A program made the position numbers and the translations under genes. This document shows positions 25,828-33,064 of a stretch of DNA of 33,064 nt, piece by piece. The notes under the pieces were generated by a model. The model worked only from the letters and a program-made list of their open reading frames with translations, did no database searches and was not told the DNA's origin. This stretch comes from CAYQMF01 sp964418595 (GTDB lineage Bacteria > Planctomycetota > UBA1135 > UBA2386), in the NCBI GenBank assembly GCA_964418595.1, contig CAYQMF010000073.1, forward strand, positions 1 through 33,064, written 5' to 3'. How positions within the stretch are numbered: position 1 is the first letter of the stretch; each line of letters opens with the position of its first letter.

Positions 25828-26936
25828 CCGGCCTCCGCGAGCGTGGAGGACGGCGCTGCCCGCAGGAGGTTGATGCGCTTGAGCAGCCAGGGCACGCCGG
25901 CGCTGTCGCCCGCGGGCCGCCACCACCAATCGTGTACGAGCACGCGCGGCGCGGCGAGGTGCGCGTAGCAGCGGGCGCGCTCGCCGCGCAGGGCCAGCGG
26001 CAAGACGACGAGGTCGCAGGCCAGCGTCTCGCCCGGAGTGAAGGTCGCGCAGCGCGTGGTGACGCCCGCGGGCAGCAGGGTCGCGGCGGCGCGCAGGTGC
26101 GCCGGTGAGGCGTCGAGCACGGTGATGTGTGCGTGCGGCAGCAGCTCCGCGAGCAGACGCGCCGAGCGCGGGAACAGCCCGCCGCCGACGACCACCACGC
26201 TGCGCACCGCGGCGAAGTCGCGCGCGTGCGCACGCACCAGCGCACGCAGCGCGCGGCGGTGGGTCGCGAGCACGAACGCCTGCAGTGTGCGCGAGCGCAG
26301 GACGAGGCGTTCGCACGCATCGAGCCAGGGCGCGTCCAGCCAACGCAGCACCGGCGGCCAACGGCTGGTGCGCGTGCCGGCCACGATGCGATCCGGCAGG
26401 TCGCAGAAGTGCGTGCGCGGGTGCGCGTGGTGCTCGACGTGGTAGCCGTCGTTGAGGAAGAGCACGTTCCACCAGCGGGCATGGCAGCTCGTCGTGCCGC
26501 CGCGGTGCTCGAACCAGCCGTGCAGCGCGCACAGCCCCTGGCCGACCAGGAAGCCCGGCAGCCAGACGGCGAGGCAGAGCGCTGGCGCGACGATCGCCAG
26601 CGTCGTCCAGCCGGCGACGACCAGCGCGAGTTCGGCGTGGAGCTGGCGGCTTGCGCGCCAGCGCCAGCGGACCCCGGCGTGGTGGGCGAGGTGACGGTCG
26701 CGCCAGAGCCGCTGCGGGAACGCCAGCAGCAGGCTCAGCCCCGCCGAGAACACCGCGTCGAGCGCGCGCACCCGGAAGAACGGGCGGTGTACGAACTGGT
26801 GGGACACGGTGTTGGCGTTCCACCACAGGCCCGCCGCGACCAGTGGCCAGACGGGCCAGCACGCGAGCGCCGTCGCGTGGACGAGGGTCAGCGTCACCGG
26901 CAGCCGGTCGCGGCGGTCGCGCAGGAGACTCGACAT
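25824..26936 (-). CDS. Membrane fatty-acid-desaturase domain fused to a methyltransferase-like domain
   Basis: The 370-residue protein has two parts. Residues ~1-185 form a membrane desaturase/hydroxylase domain with hydrophobic segments and histidine boxes H46-x3-H50, H82-x2-H85-H86, H139...H144 and H166-x2-H169-H170 (N-D-G-Y-H-V-E-H-H-A-H-P). These usually hold a di-iron centre for O2-dependent desaturation. Residues ~200-370 look like a class I SAM methyltransferase fold: V-V-V-V-G-G-G-L-F-P-R-S (~247-258) as motif I, L-D-A-S (~274-277) as acidic end of strand 2. The G-G-G-L-F-P motif is unusual and catalysis is not assured. It leads the lipid operon; its substrate is probably a phospholipid acyl or vinyl-ether chain. 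Confidence 0.75.
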   Translation of the reverse strand: MSSLLRDRRDRLPVTLTLVHATALACWPVWPLVAAGLWWNANTVSHQFVHRPFFRVRALDAVFSAGLSLLLAFPQRLWRDRHLAHHAGVRWRWRASRQLHAELALVVAGWTTLAIVAPALCLAVWLPGFLVGQGLCALHGWFEHRGGTTSCHARWWNVLFLNDGYHVEHHAHPRTHFCDLPDRIVAGTRTSRWPPVLRWLDAPWLDACERLVLRSRTLQAFVLATHRRALRALVRAHARDFAAVRSVVVVGGGLFPRSARLLAELLPHAHITVLDASPAHLRAAATLLPAGVTTRCATFTPGETLACDLVVLPLALRGERARCYAHLAAPRVLVHDWWWRPAGDSAGVPWLLKRINLLRAAPSSTLAEAG

Positions 26937-27028
26937 CGTGGGCGGAAGGACGGGGCGAGGGGCGCGATGTTAGCCGCGCCGCGTCCCCCTCCGTTGCGCT
27001 GCTTTCGCCCTCTGGCCACACTGCCGCG
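26937..27028. promoter_or_regulatory. Divergent intergenic region between the lipid operon and the TlpA-like gene
   Basis: These 92 bases separate two outward-facing starts (26936 minus, 27029 plus), so both promoters should lie here. The AT-rich hexamer TAACAT on the minus strand (26972-26967) is a possible -10 for the lipid operon; no good -35 accompanies it. No palindrome suggests a specific repressor. Confidence 0.3.
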
Positions 27029-28177
27029 ATGCGCGCGTTCGCCTTCGCGTCCCTCTGCCTCGTCGTCGCGTCCACGGACCTGCTCGCCCAAACCGATCAG
27101 GCCGTCGATCAGGCCAAGGCCGCCGCGGAGCTGAGCCGCGTGTTCGATCGCCCGGCCGGCACCACCATCGGCCCGGCGCAGCGGGCCGCGCTCGCCGCGT
27201 TCCTGCAGCGCTACGAGGGCGGGGATCTCGGCGCGCTCGGCTACGCCGCCGCGATGGCCAGCTACCTCGATCGCGACATCGGCGGTGCGGTCGCCGGCCT
27301 CGACGAGTTCTTCTCCCGCCAGCCGACGATCGCCAACGACGAGCACCGCACCGTCGCCGGCCGCATCTATCTCGGTGCGCTCGCTGCGGCCGGGCGCGCC
27401 GAGACCATCGACGTCGCCGTGTTGCACCGGCACGCGGAGCGTGCCGCGCGCCTGTATGCCGACCTCAACACGCTGGCGCGCGTGGCGAAGCCGCTGCTCG
27501 GCAACGACAAGATCATCGACAAGGCCGGGCTGCGCGTCGCGCTCCTGCGCGGCGCGTGCGCGGGCAGCGCGCCGGCGGCCACGATCGATGCCTTCGCCGC
27601 CGGGCTCTACGGCGACGTCGCTGCGCCCGTCGCGCCGGTGCGCCGCGCCGCGGAGCCGACCGTGGACCTCGCGGGCAAGCCTGCGCCGACGTGGACTGCG
27701 ACGGACGTCGTGCGCGCCGACGGCGACAAGGCGGGTCTCGCGCTCAGCGATCTGCAGGGCAAGGTCGTGGTCCTCGACTTCTTCGCGTCGTGGTGCCCGC
27801 CGTGTCGCGCGGCGATCCCGCACCTCGTGGAACTGCAGGCGAAGCACCGCGCCGACGTGCAGGTGGTCGCGCTCACGCGGGCGTACGGCTACGGCATGGA
27901 CTTCAGTGGTCCCGACGCGAAGGCTCCCAACGATGGCGTCACGGTGCGCAATCTCGATCACGCCGCGGAGGTCGCGCTGTATCCGCCGCTCATGAAGCTG
28001 TTCGGCATCGACTATCCGATCGCGTTCGTCGACGCCGAGGTCTTCTCGACCTACGGCGTGCGCGGGATCCCGACCCTCGTCGTGCTCGACCGCGCCGGCA
28101 AGGTGGTCGGGGCGCAGGTGGGCGTCGATCCCACCGGCCTCGACGCGCTCGTGGAGCGCGCGATGCGCGGACGCTGA
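27029..28177 (+). CDS. Exported TlpA/ResA-like thioredoxin-fold protein with long N-terminal helical region
   Basis: The 382-residue protein begins at ATG 27029 (an upstream in-frame start would run through the divergent operon) with signal peptide M-R-A-F-A-F-A-S-L-C-L-V-V-A-S-T-D-L-L-A-Q. Residues ~22-220 are Ala-rich helices of unknown family, possibly a repeat-type docking region. Residues ~228-382 are a thioredoxin domain with L-D-F-F-A-S-W-C-P-P-C-R (active W-C-P-P-C at 255-259), and near the end V-R-G-I-P-T-L-V-V-L-D with the cis-proline. The role would be thiol-disulfide exchange outside the cytoplasm, e.g. cytochrome or secreted-protein disulfide reduction. Alone downstream of its own promoter. 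Confidence 0.8.
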   Translation: MRAFAFASLCLVVASTDLLAQTDQAVDQAKAAAELSRVFDRPAGTTIGPAQRAALAAFLQRYEGGDLGALGYAAAMASYLDRDIGGAVAGLDEFFSRQPTIANDEHRTVAGRIYLGALAAAGRAETIDVAVLHRHAERAARLYADLNTLARVAKPLLGNDKIIDKAGLRVALLRGACAGSAPAATIDAFAAGLYGDVAAPVAPVRRAAEPTVDLAGKPAPTWTATDVVRADGDKAGLALSDLQGKVVVLDFFASWCPPCRAAIPHLVELQAKHRADVQVVALTRAYGYGMDFSGPDAKAPNDGVTVRNLDHAAEVALYPPLMKLFGIDYPIAFVDAEVFSTYGVRGIPTLVVLDRAGKVVGAQVGVDPTGLDALVERAMRGR

Positions 28178-28303
28178 CCGAGCACGTTTGCGGTCGGCGG
28201 GATCCGAGCGGGCACGATCCGGTCAGTTGGAGCGAGAATCCGGCGGTCGCGCGTGCGTGTAATCGCGCCCACGCCAAGCATCTCTCGAGTCCACGGACCT
28301 CCC

Positions 28304-29836
28304 ATGCGCCACCTCCTCGTCCTTCTCCTCAGCGCCGCGCCCGCCCTCGCCCAGGGCATCCTCCCTCTCGATGGCCGCTACCGGGTGGGATCGCTCTACT
28401 CCGACTTCGCCAGCAACTGCGCGCCGAGCGGGAGCACGCCGGAGATCGCGAGTTCGCGCGGCGACCTCACCTTCGGGATCGACGGGCGCTACACGTTCTC
28501 CGGCACCGACCACGAGGTCTGCCCCAACGGCACGTTCAACGCCCAGCCGAGCACGGGCTCGGGACGCTACTTCGTCGGCGACGACGGAAGGCTCGTGGTC
28601 GACGACGAGCAGGCGACGCCGGGCCTCGACACCTTCACCTTGTTCCTGCGCTCCGACACCAAGGTCGCGGTGAGCGCGCGCAAGGTCTGCGAGGAGACCG
28701 CGGAGGTCCTCGTGGTGGTCGGCCTGAGCAGCGGCATGTCGAACAACTCCGTCGCCGGCGCCTGGCGAGTGGCGCGCCTGCGCCTGTCGAACCTGGCGAC
28801 ACACACGAGCGTGGGGGACGCGGGCCGGCTCGTGTTCGCGGCGAATGGCTACACGGAGAGTGGCACGCGGCGATCGGTCTCTCCCGGCGGCGCGGTGACG
28901 TCCGCGCCCTACACGGCCAACGACACCTTCCAGGTCGCGGCCGACGGGGCGCTCACGACCGGCGGCGGCGGCTGGGGCGCCGTGTCACCGGATGCGGGGG
29001 TGTTCTTCTGGGTCGTGCACGCGGGCGCGGAGGTCGAACTCACCGTCGGCGTGCGCGAGGGCTCCGCCTACGGGAGTCGGCTCGCGCAGGGCGCGTGGGG
29101 CACGTCGCGTCTCGACCACGACCTCGGCAGCGCCGCGCCGCGCGTCGCGCTCGCCACCGAGTACGGGACCGTCGACCTCGGCTCGACCGGTGGCCAGCTT
29201 CAGTGGGACTACGAGCGCATCGAGACGCGGACGTTCGGGGCGCGCGACTGCGGGGAGCAGTCGGCCACCGGCACCTGGGCGCTCGCCGGCTCGGGGGTGC
29301 TGACCCTGCGACCGAACGGCGACGTTCCGCTCGACCTCGGCCTGAGTCGCGACGGCACCTGCGCCGTCGGCATCTCCGCGCGGCCCGGCAGCGTCGGCCT
29401 CGTCGTGGCGCTCGCGCGCTGTGCGTGGCCGCGACGCTTCGGCGGCGCGACGGCCGGCAGCGGCGCGCTCGCGCCGAGCCTGTCGTCGCTGGGCGGCTTT
29501 CCGTACGTGGGCAACCGCGGGTTCGCGCTGCTGGTCACCGGTGGGCTCGGCGGCGCTCCGGGCGCGATCCTCACGTCGCTCGCTGCGTCGCCGGGCCTGC
29601 CGATCCTCGGCGGCATCGTGTGGATCGATCCGACGCAGGTCGTGTTGCAGTTCCCTCTCGCGTTGTCGGGCCCCGGCAACCTCCCCGGCGTCGGCGCCGC
29701 CGCCGCGCTGCTGCCGATGCCGGCGTCGCCGTCGGTGGCGGGCCTGCGCCTCGTCTCGCAGGGCTTCGTCTTCGACGCCGGCTCGCCGGGCGGCGTGTCG
29801 ATGACGCCGGGCCTCGACGTGGTGGTGGTGAGGTAG
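28304..29836 (+). CDS. Secreted beta-rich protein of unknown function
   Basis: ATG 28304 opens a clean signal peptide, M-R-H-L-L-V-L-L-L-S-A-A-P-A-L-A-Q-G; an upstream in-frame start at 28253 adds a non-signal extension. The mature part has three repeats of a beta-barrel-like unit: G-R-Y-R-V-G-S-L-Y-S-D-F (~22-33), G-A-W-R-V-A-R-L-R-L-S (~164-174) and G-A-W-G-T-S-R-L-D-H-D (~282-292). These resemble each other in a small internal duplication. The last ~110 residues match the shared secreted-protein tail (I-V-W-I-D-P-T-Q-V-V-L-Q-F, then G-L-R-L-V-S-Q-G-F-V-F-D-A-G). No catalytic motif is seen. It converges on the Rpn gene, 9 bases away. Confidence 0.65.
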   Translation: MRHLLVLLLSAAPALAQGILPLDGRYRVGSLYSDFASNCAPSGSTPEIASSRGDLTFGIDGRYTFSGTDHEVCPNGTFNAQPSTGSGRYFVGDDGRLVVDDEQATPGLDTFTLFLRSDTKVAVSARKVCEETAEVLVVVGLSSGMSNNSVAGAWRVARLRLSNLATHTSVGDAGRLVFAANGYTESGTRRSVSPGGAVTSAPYTANDTFQVAADGALTTGGGGWGAVSPDAGVFFWVVHAGAEVELTVGVREGSAYGSRLAQGAWGTSRLDHDLGSAAPRVALATEYGTVDLGSTGGQLQWDYERIETRTFGARDCGEQSATGTWALAGSGVLTLRPNGDVPLDLGLSRDGTCAVGISARPGSVGLVVALARCAWPRRFGGATAGSGALAPSLSSLGGFPYVGNRGFALLVTGGLGGAPGAILTSLAASPGLPILGGIVWIDPTQVVLQFPLALSGPGNLPGVGAAAALLPMPASPSVAGLRLVSQGFVFDAGSPGGVSMTPGLDVVVVR

Positions 29837-29845
29837 GCGCGCGCG

Positions 29846-30850
29846 TCAGCTCGCGGCGAAGACCGCGTCGAGCGTCGGGGCCGTGAGCACGGCGAGGGCC
29901 CAGCGCTCGAGATCGGCGGGCGGGGCGGCGCGGACGCGGGCGACGGTGTCGTCGGTCAGCGGGCCGAACCGGGCTTCGAGCAGGCGGAGGAGGAGCGTCG
30001 ATTCGCCGAGGGTGAGGCCCTGTTGAAGCCCCTGTTGGAGCCCTTCCTGGACTGCCTCGCGGTGCGCGATTCCGTAGGTCTTCATGAGGGTGTCGTCTGC
30101 GTCAGGGTGGATCTCGGTGATGACTTGCCGCACGCGGCTCTTGGGGATCTCGGAGATGGTAGCGATGTAGTGGAGGAGCTGCAGGAAGGCGTCCTGCGCG
30201 TCGGCGGCGGTGGCGAGCGCGCGCACGAGCTGCGCCCAGCGGCGCAGGGCGGCCTCGGCGTCGTCGGCGGGTGCGCCGCGCAGGAACTGCATGCACAGGA
30301 GAGCCAGCTTGGCGAGGACCGAAGTGACCCGGCCCATGATCTCTTCCTCCGTCTGTGCGGCGAGGTCGTCGAGGTGGAAGGCGAACGCGGGCTGGCCGGC
30401 GAGGACCGCGGCCGCGAACTCCGGAGGCAGGCCTTCGACGTCGATCAGGTCGCGAAGCGAGCGCGGCCCGCGCCACGGGGCGTCGCCGTGATGGAAGACG
30501 ACGGCGATGACCGGGGGGAGGCGGGGGTCGTTCGGGCAATCGCGGCGATGGCGTTCCCAGATGCGCACGAGATAGCGCAGGAGCTGGAAGACGGTGTCGG
30601 GGTCGGACTCCGATTTGTGCTCCAGCAGGATGAACAGGTACGTCCGCACGCCACGGACCATGACCGTGAACAGGAGGTCGGCGAAGCGGCTCTCGGTCTC
30701 GCCGTCGGTGAGCTTGGCGTCACACCGCGCCAGCGTGCGCCAGTCGATCGCGCGCACGAGCGCCGCGGGCAGGGTGCTGCGCAGCAGGTCAGCGGCGTTC
30801 TCCGGCTGGCCAAAGGTGTAGTGGAAGAGGTGGTCGTGTGGCGATTGCAC
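29846..30850 (-). CDS. Rpn-family recombination-promoting nuclease / PD-(D/E)XK protein
   Basis: The GTG at 30850 starts with the typical opening S-P-H-D-H-L-F-H-Y-T-F-G-Q-P-E-N-A-A, as in RpnA/YhgA-like proteins. The nuclease core is visible: D-G-E-T-E-S-R-F-A-D-L-L-F (~50-62), then Y-L-F-I-L-L-E-H-K-S (~71-80; the E-x-K of PD-(D/E)XK) and F-Q-L-L-R-Y. The tail has Gln/Gly repeats, G-L-Q-Q-G-L-Q-Q-G-L-T-L-G, common to the family, and ends L-T-A-P-T-L-D-A-V-F-A-A-S. E. coli RpnA has DNA-cleaving activity that promotes recA-independent recombination. The length of 334 is standard and the key residues look intact. A decayed second copy lies just upstream. Confidence 0.85.
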   Translation of the reverse strand: MQSPHDHLFHYTFGQPENAADLLRSTLPAALVRAIDWRTLARCDAKLTDGETESRFADLLFTVMVRGVRTYLFILLEHKSESDPDTVFQLLRYLVRIWERHRRDCPNDPRLPPVIAVVFHHGDAPWRGPRSLRDLIDVEGLPPEFAAAVLAGQPAFAFHLDDLAAQTEEEIMGRVTSVLAKLALLCMQFLRGAPADDAEAALRRWAQLVRALATAADAQDAFLQLLHYIATISEIPKSRVRQVITEIHPDADDTLMKTYGIAHREAVQEGLQQGLQQGLTLGESTLLLRLLEARFGPLTDDTVARVRAAPPADLERWALAVLTAPTLDAVFAAS

Positions 30851-30933
30851 GGGCGTGGCTCCGGTCCCCTGTGTCCAGGAGCCGGCGCGCGGTGACGGGT
30901 CTCGTTGCGAATCCGGCGTCCAGGTCGCCTGGT

Positions 30934-31002
30934 CGCAGCGAACACGGCGTCAAGCGTCGGGGAGGTGAGGATGGCGAGAACCGGCGCGCGGACTCTCTCG
31001 CC
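30934..31002 (-). pseudogene. Remnant of a second Rpn-family gene
   Basis: On the minus strand the piece reads A-P-V-L-A-I-L-T-S-P-T-L-D-A-V-F-A-A, nearly the end of the intact Rpn protein (A-L-A-V-L-T-A-P-T-L-D-A-V-F-A-A-S). V-R-A precedes it where the intact protein has A-R-V-R-A-A, so an internal deletion of about ten residues is likely. DNA identity is also visible (GCGTC-AGCGTCGGGG shared with 29870-29890). The stop codon is lost and the rest of the gene is absent. It lies between the intact Rpn gene and the recombinase cassette, whose insertion may have removed the 5' part. Confidence 0.6.
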
Positions 31003-31102
31003 GATTCCAGCCCCCTCGCCAGCACCCCTTCGCCCGCAAGCTTGCTCGGGGTGCCGTCAGCGAGGTCGTGAGGTGGTGAGGTCGTCCAGCCGGACGAACC
31101 GG

Positions 31103-31564
31103 GTGCACAAGACCAGTGCCCCGACGGTGACCGTTTTCTATCCCTTCCATCCGCTGGCCGGGCAGACGTTGCGATGCTTGCGCACACGGAGTGAGCCGGC
31201 GCCGGCGGTGCACCTCGTGCAGCTCGGCGAGCGGCGCCTGCTGATCCCGGTGTGGATGTCTTCGAGCGACGCGGGCGACCTCGTGCTCGTCGCCGCGGCA
31301 CACGTCGCTGTCGCCGCGCTGCACGACATCGCTGCCATCGTCGCCGCGTTTCCCTCAGCATCGTCGACCGCCACTCCGGCGGCGCTCGACGATGGCAGCC
31401 ATGAGGCAACAAGTGCTGCTGCCATTCGCGGCCGAGCCGGCTCTCCCGCCGCCTCCGCCGATCCCCGCATCCCAAGAACTCCTGGCGGCGATCGTCGATC
31501 TCCTCCTGCAGGTCTTGGTCGCTCCCGCAGAAGGCGAGAAGGAACAGGAGGAGGAACAGCATGA
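31103..31564 (+). CDS. DUF5372-like small protein of the recombinase cassette
   Basis: From GTG 31103 (GTG 31127 also possible) the protein reads V-T-V-F-Y-P-F-H-P-L-A-G-Q-T-L, then V-H-L-V-Q-L-G-E-R-R-L-L-I-P-V-W-M. This matches my memory of a short protein family, DUF5372, found ahead of serine recombinases in rhizobia and others. The first ~95 residues look genuine. The frame then continues ~55 more codons across the next small gene, in biased but unlikely sequence, perhaps because the natural stop has mutated. Function unknown; its fixed place before the recombinase suggests a role in recombination control. Confidence 0.6.
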   Translation: MHKTSAPTVTVFYPFHPLAGQTLRCLRTRSEPAPAVHLVQLGERRLLIPVWMSSSDAGDLVLVAAAHVAVAALHDIAAIVAAFPSASSTATPAALDDGSHEATSAAAIRGRAGSPAASADPRIPRTPGGDRRSPPAGLGRSRRRREGTGGGTA

Positions 31565-31571
31565 CGACTGA
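31392..31571 (+). CDS. Small acidic-tailed protein between the DUF5372-like gene and the recombinase
   Basis: A 59-codon frame (ATG 31392, or ATG 31401 giving M-R-Q-Q-V-L-L-P-F) has a proline run (A-L-P-P-P-P-P-I-P), a helix L-L-A-A-I-V-D-L-L-L-Q-V-L-V and an E/Q/D-rich tail. It overlaps the recombinase ATG by 11 bases. Similar tiny proteins with L-L-x-x-L-L-L-Q-x-helix and acidic tail occupy this place in related cassettes, as far as I recall. A partner or regulator of the recombinase is inferred. Confidence 0.6.
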   Translation: MAAMRQQVLLPFAAEPALPPPPPIPASQELLAAIVDLLLQVLVAPAEGEKEQEEEQHDD

Positions 31572-33064
31572 CTCCCAGCACGCCATCGGACCTCAGCACC
31601 TCGCCAAGGACGCGGTCGTCTACGTCCGCCAGTCGACGACCAAGCAGATCGAAGACCACGCCGAGAGCGCTCGCGTCCAATTCGCTCTGCGCGAGAAGGC
31701 CATCGGTCTCGGCTGGCCCAACCCGGTGGTCATCGATGGTGACCTCGGCGTCTCCGCAGGCGGCTACGCCGAGCGGCCCGGCTTCCAGACTCTCCTGACG
31801 CAGATCGCCACCGGCAAGGTCGGCATCGTCCTGTGCTTCGACGCCTCACGCTTGTCGCGCAACTCGAAGGACTGGGCCCACCTCTTCGAGCTGTGCCGCT
31901 ACTTCGGCACCCTGATCGCCGACGGCGACCAGATCTACGACCTGGCTCGCCCCAACGACCGCCTCGTCATGGGCATCAAGGGCACCGTCTCCGAGATGGA
32001 GCTCACCCTGATCCGCAACCGCATGCGCAGCGGCATCGATGCCAAGGCCGCACGCGGCGAACTCCGCTTCCTCCTCCCTGTCGGCTACGCGCACGACCCT
32101 GAGGACCACATCGTGTTCGACCCCGACCAGCGCGTCCGCAGCGCGGTCGCCACCATGTTCGAGCAGTTCGGGTGCATGACCAGCGTCCGCCAACTCGCGC
32201 TGTGGTACGGCGACACCAAGACCCTGTTCCCGAGCAAGGTCCCGCGCCGGAATGCACCACTGCGCTGGGAGATCCCCACCTCCAACACGCTGCGCAAGCT
32301 GTTGCTGCACCCGGTCTACGCCGGCACCTACGTCTTCGGCCGCAGGCAGACCGTCGTCGAGTACCTCGACGGCAAGCTGTACAAGCGCGAGGTCGATCCG
32401 CGCGCACCCGAGCGCGCGCGGGTCTGCCTCCACGATCACCATCCGGCCTTCATCACCTGGGACCAGTTCCTGGCCAACCGCAGACGCATCAACGAGAATC
32501 GCCCCAGGTGGATCATGCACCAGAACGACGGCGCCATCCGCGAAGGGCTCGCCCTGCTCCCCGGCCTGCTTCGCTGCGCGCGCTGCGGCAGCAAGATCCG
32601 CGTCGGGTACAAGAAGCAGGCCGCCCTCTACCACTGCGACGGCGGTGCGGAGAAGGGTAGCAAGCGCTGCTTCTCCTTCGGTTCCACGGCCATCGACCAT
32701 CAGGTCGGCGAGGAGCTGTGCCGCGCGCTCGCGCCGCACGCCATCGAGGCCTCGCTGCAGGCAGTCGCCGTGAGTGAGGCGCAGCGAGCGCGCGTCGTCG
32801 AGAACGCGCGGCTGCAGGTCGAGGCCGCCCAGTACAGCGCCGACCGGGCCTTCGAGCAGTTCGACCAGTGCGATCCCAAGAACCGACTCGTCGCCGACAC
32901 ACTCGAGCAACGCCTCAACCAGAAGCTCGCCGAGCTGCACGACGCCAAGGAGCACCACCGGCAGGTCCTCGAGGCCGCGCCTGCGGGCCCAGCGAATTCA
33001 GCCGAGCTGCTGGCTGCGCTCGGCCGCGACTTCCCTCGCGTCTGGAGCCACCCCGACGCCGACG
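31561..33064 (+). CDS. Large serine recombinase (resolvase/invertase family), 3' end beyond the window
   Basis: The visible 501 codons begin at ATG 31561. The N-terminal catalytic domain has Y-V-R-Q-S with nucleophile Ser25, F-D-A-S-R-L-S-R-N (D94, R97, R100) and E-M-E-L-x-L-I-R-N-R-M on the long helix. A recombinase domain follows (~residues 150-300: G-Y-A-H-D, L-L-L-H-P-V-Y-A-G-T-Y-V-F-G). Then comes a zinc ribbon with C339-x2-C342 and a later Y-H-C...R-C pair, and a coiled-coil-like region (~415-475). Such enzymes integrate or excise elements through a phosphoserine link. No att site or phage gene is visible. It is in a three-gene overlapping unit with the two small genes upstream. Confidence 0.9.
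   Translation, partial: MTTDSQHAIGPQHLAKDAVVYVRQSTTKQIEDHAESARVQFALREKAIGLGWPNPVVIDGDLGVSAGGYAERPGFQTLLTQIATGKVGIVLCFDASRLSRNSKDWAHLFELCRYFGTLIADGDQIYDLARPNDRLVMGIKGTVSEMELTLIRNRMRSGIDAKAARGELRFLLPVGYAHDPEDHIVFDPDQRVRSAVATMFEQFGCMTSVRQLALWYGDTKTLFPSKVPRRNAPLRWEIPTSNTLRKLLLHPVYAGTYVFGRRQTVVEYLDGKLYKREVDPRAPERARVCLHDHHPAFITWDQFLANRRRINENRPRWIMHQNDGAIREGLALLPGLLRCARCGSKIRVGYKKQAALYHCDGGAEKGSKRCFSFGSTAIDHQVGEELCRALAPHAIEASLQAVAVSEAQRARVVENARLQVEAAQYSADRAFEQFDQCDPKNRLVADTLEQRLNQKLAELHDAKEHHRQVLEAAPAGPANSAELLAALGRDFPRVWSHPDAD

Overview
The window is GC-rich and gene-dense. It carries many small secreted proteins with Sec signal peptides and Gly/Ala/Leu-rich beta-type bodies, plus a giant RHS/YD-repeat protein and right-handed beta-helix proteins. 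Several secreted proteins end in a similar ~90-residue tail (W/F-I-D-P, then 'P-x-P...L-G', then a late 'SNA'/'GNA' or 'GL-V-V'). From memory, this style fits a deep-branching planctomycete (Planctomycetota). That assignment is inference; there is no rRNA or marker gene here.

Layout. (a) 1-2275: the C-terminus of a secreted protein, a 3' remnant of a class III aminotransferase, then a hipBA toxin-antitoxin operon preceded by four evenly spaced palindromic operators. (b) 2335-3636: a secreted beta-helix protein on the minus strand, separated by a long imperfect inverted repeat from (c) 4030-8145, a tightly overlapping operon for an NCS1 nucleobase transporter and the two subunits of NAD-dependent dihydropyrimidine dehydrogenase (PreT, PreA). 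(d) 8298-14667: a ~1950-residue RHS polymorphic-toxin-like protein. Its signal peptide lies in the right frame but has no start codon, because a CCTTC pentanucleotide tract (41 bp) separates it from an upstream ATG/GTG in another frame. This looks like a phase-variable OFF state. A small putative immunity gene overlaps the RHS stop. (e) 14668-20748: a lower-GC orphan stretch, then secreted/beta-helix proteins, two mutually truncated gene fragments, a lipoprotein and another secreted protein. (f) 20780-22549: an exported protein with a Ser-hydrolase-like motif. (g) 26936-22564 (minus): a four-gene operon of a desaturase-methyltransferase fusion, phosphatidylserine decarboxylase, an exported protein, and an LTA-synthase-like membrane sulfatase-fold enzyme. 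It is probably a lipid-modifying pathway. (h) 27029-29836: a thioredoxin/TlpA-type protein and a secreted protein. (i) 29846-33064: an Rpn-family nuclease gene, the relic of a second copy, and a three-gene cassette (DUF5372-like, small acidic protein, large serine recombinase) that runs off the window.

The strongest candidates for something undescribed are the pentanucleotide switch on the RHS gene with its toxin/immunity tip, and the desaturase-methyltransferase/PSD/sulfatase operon. No tRNA, rRNA or CRISPR array was seen.
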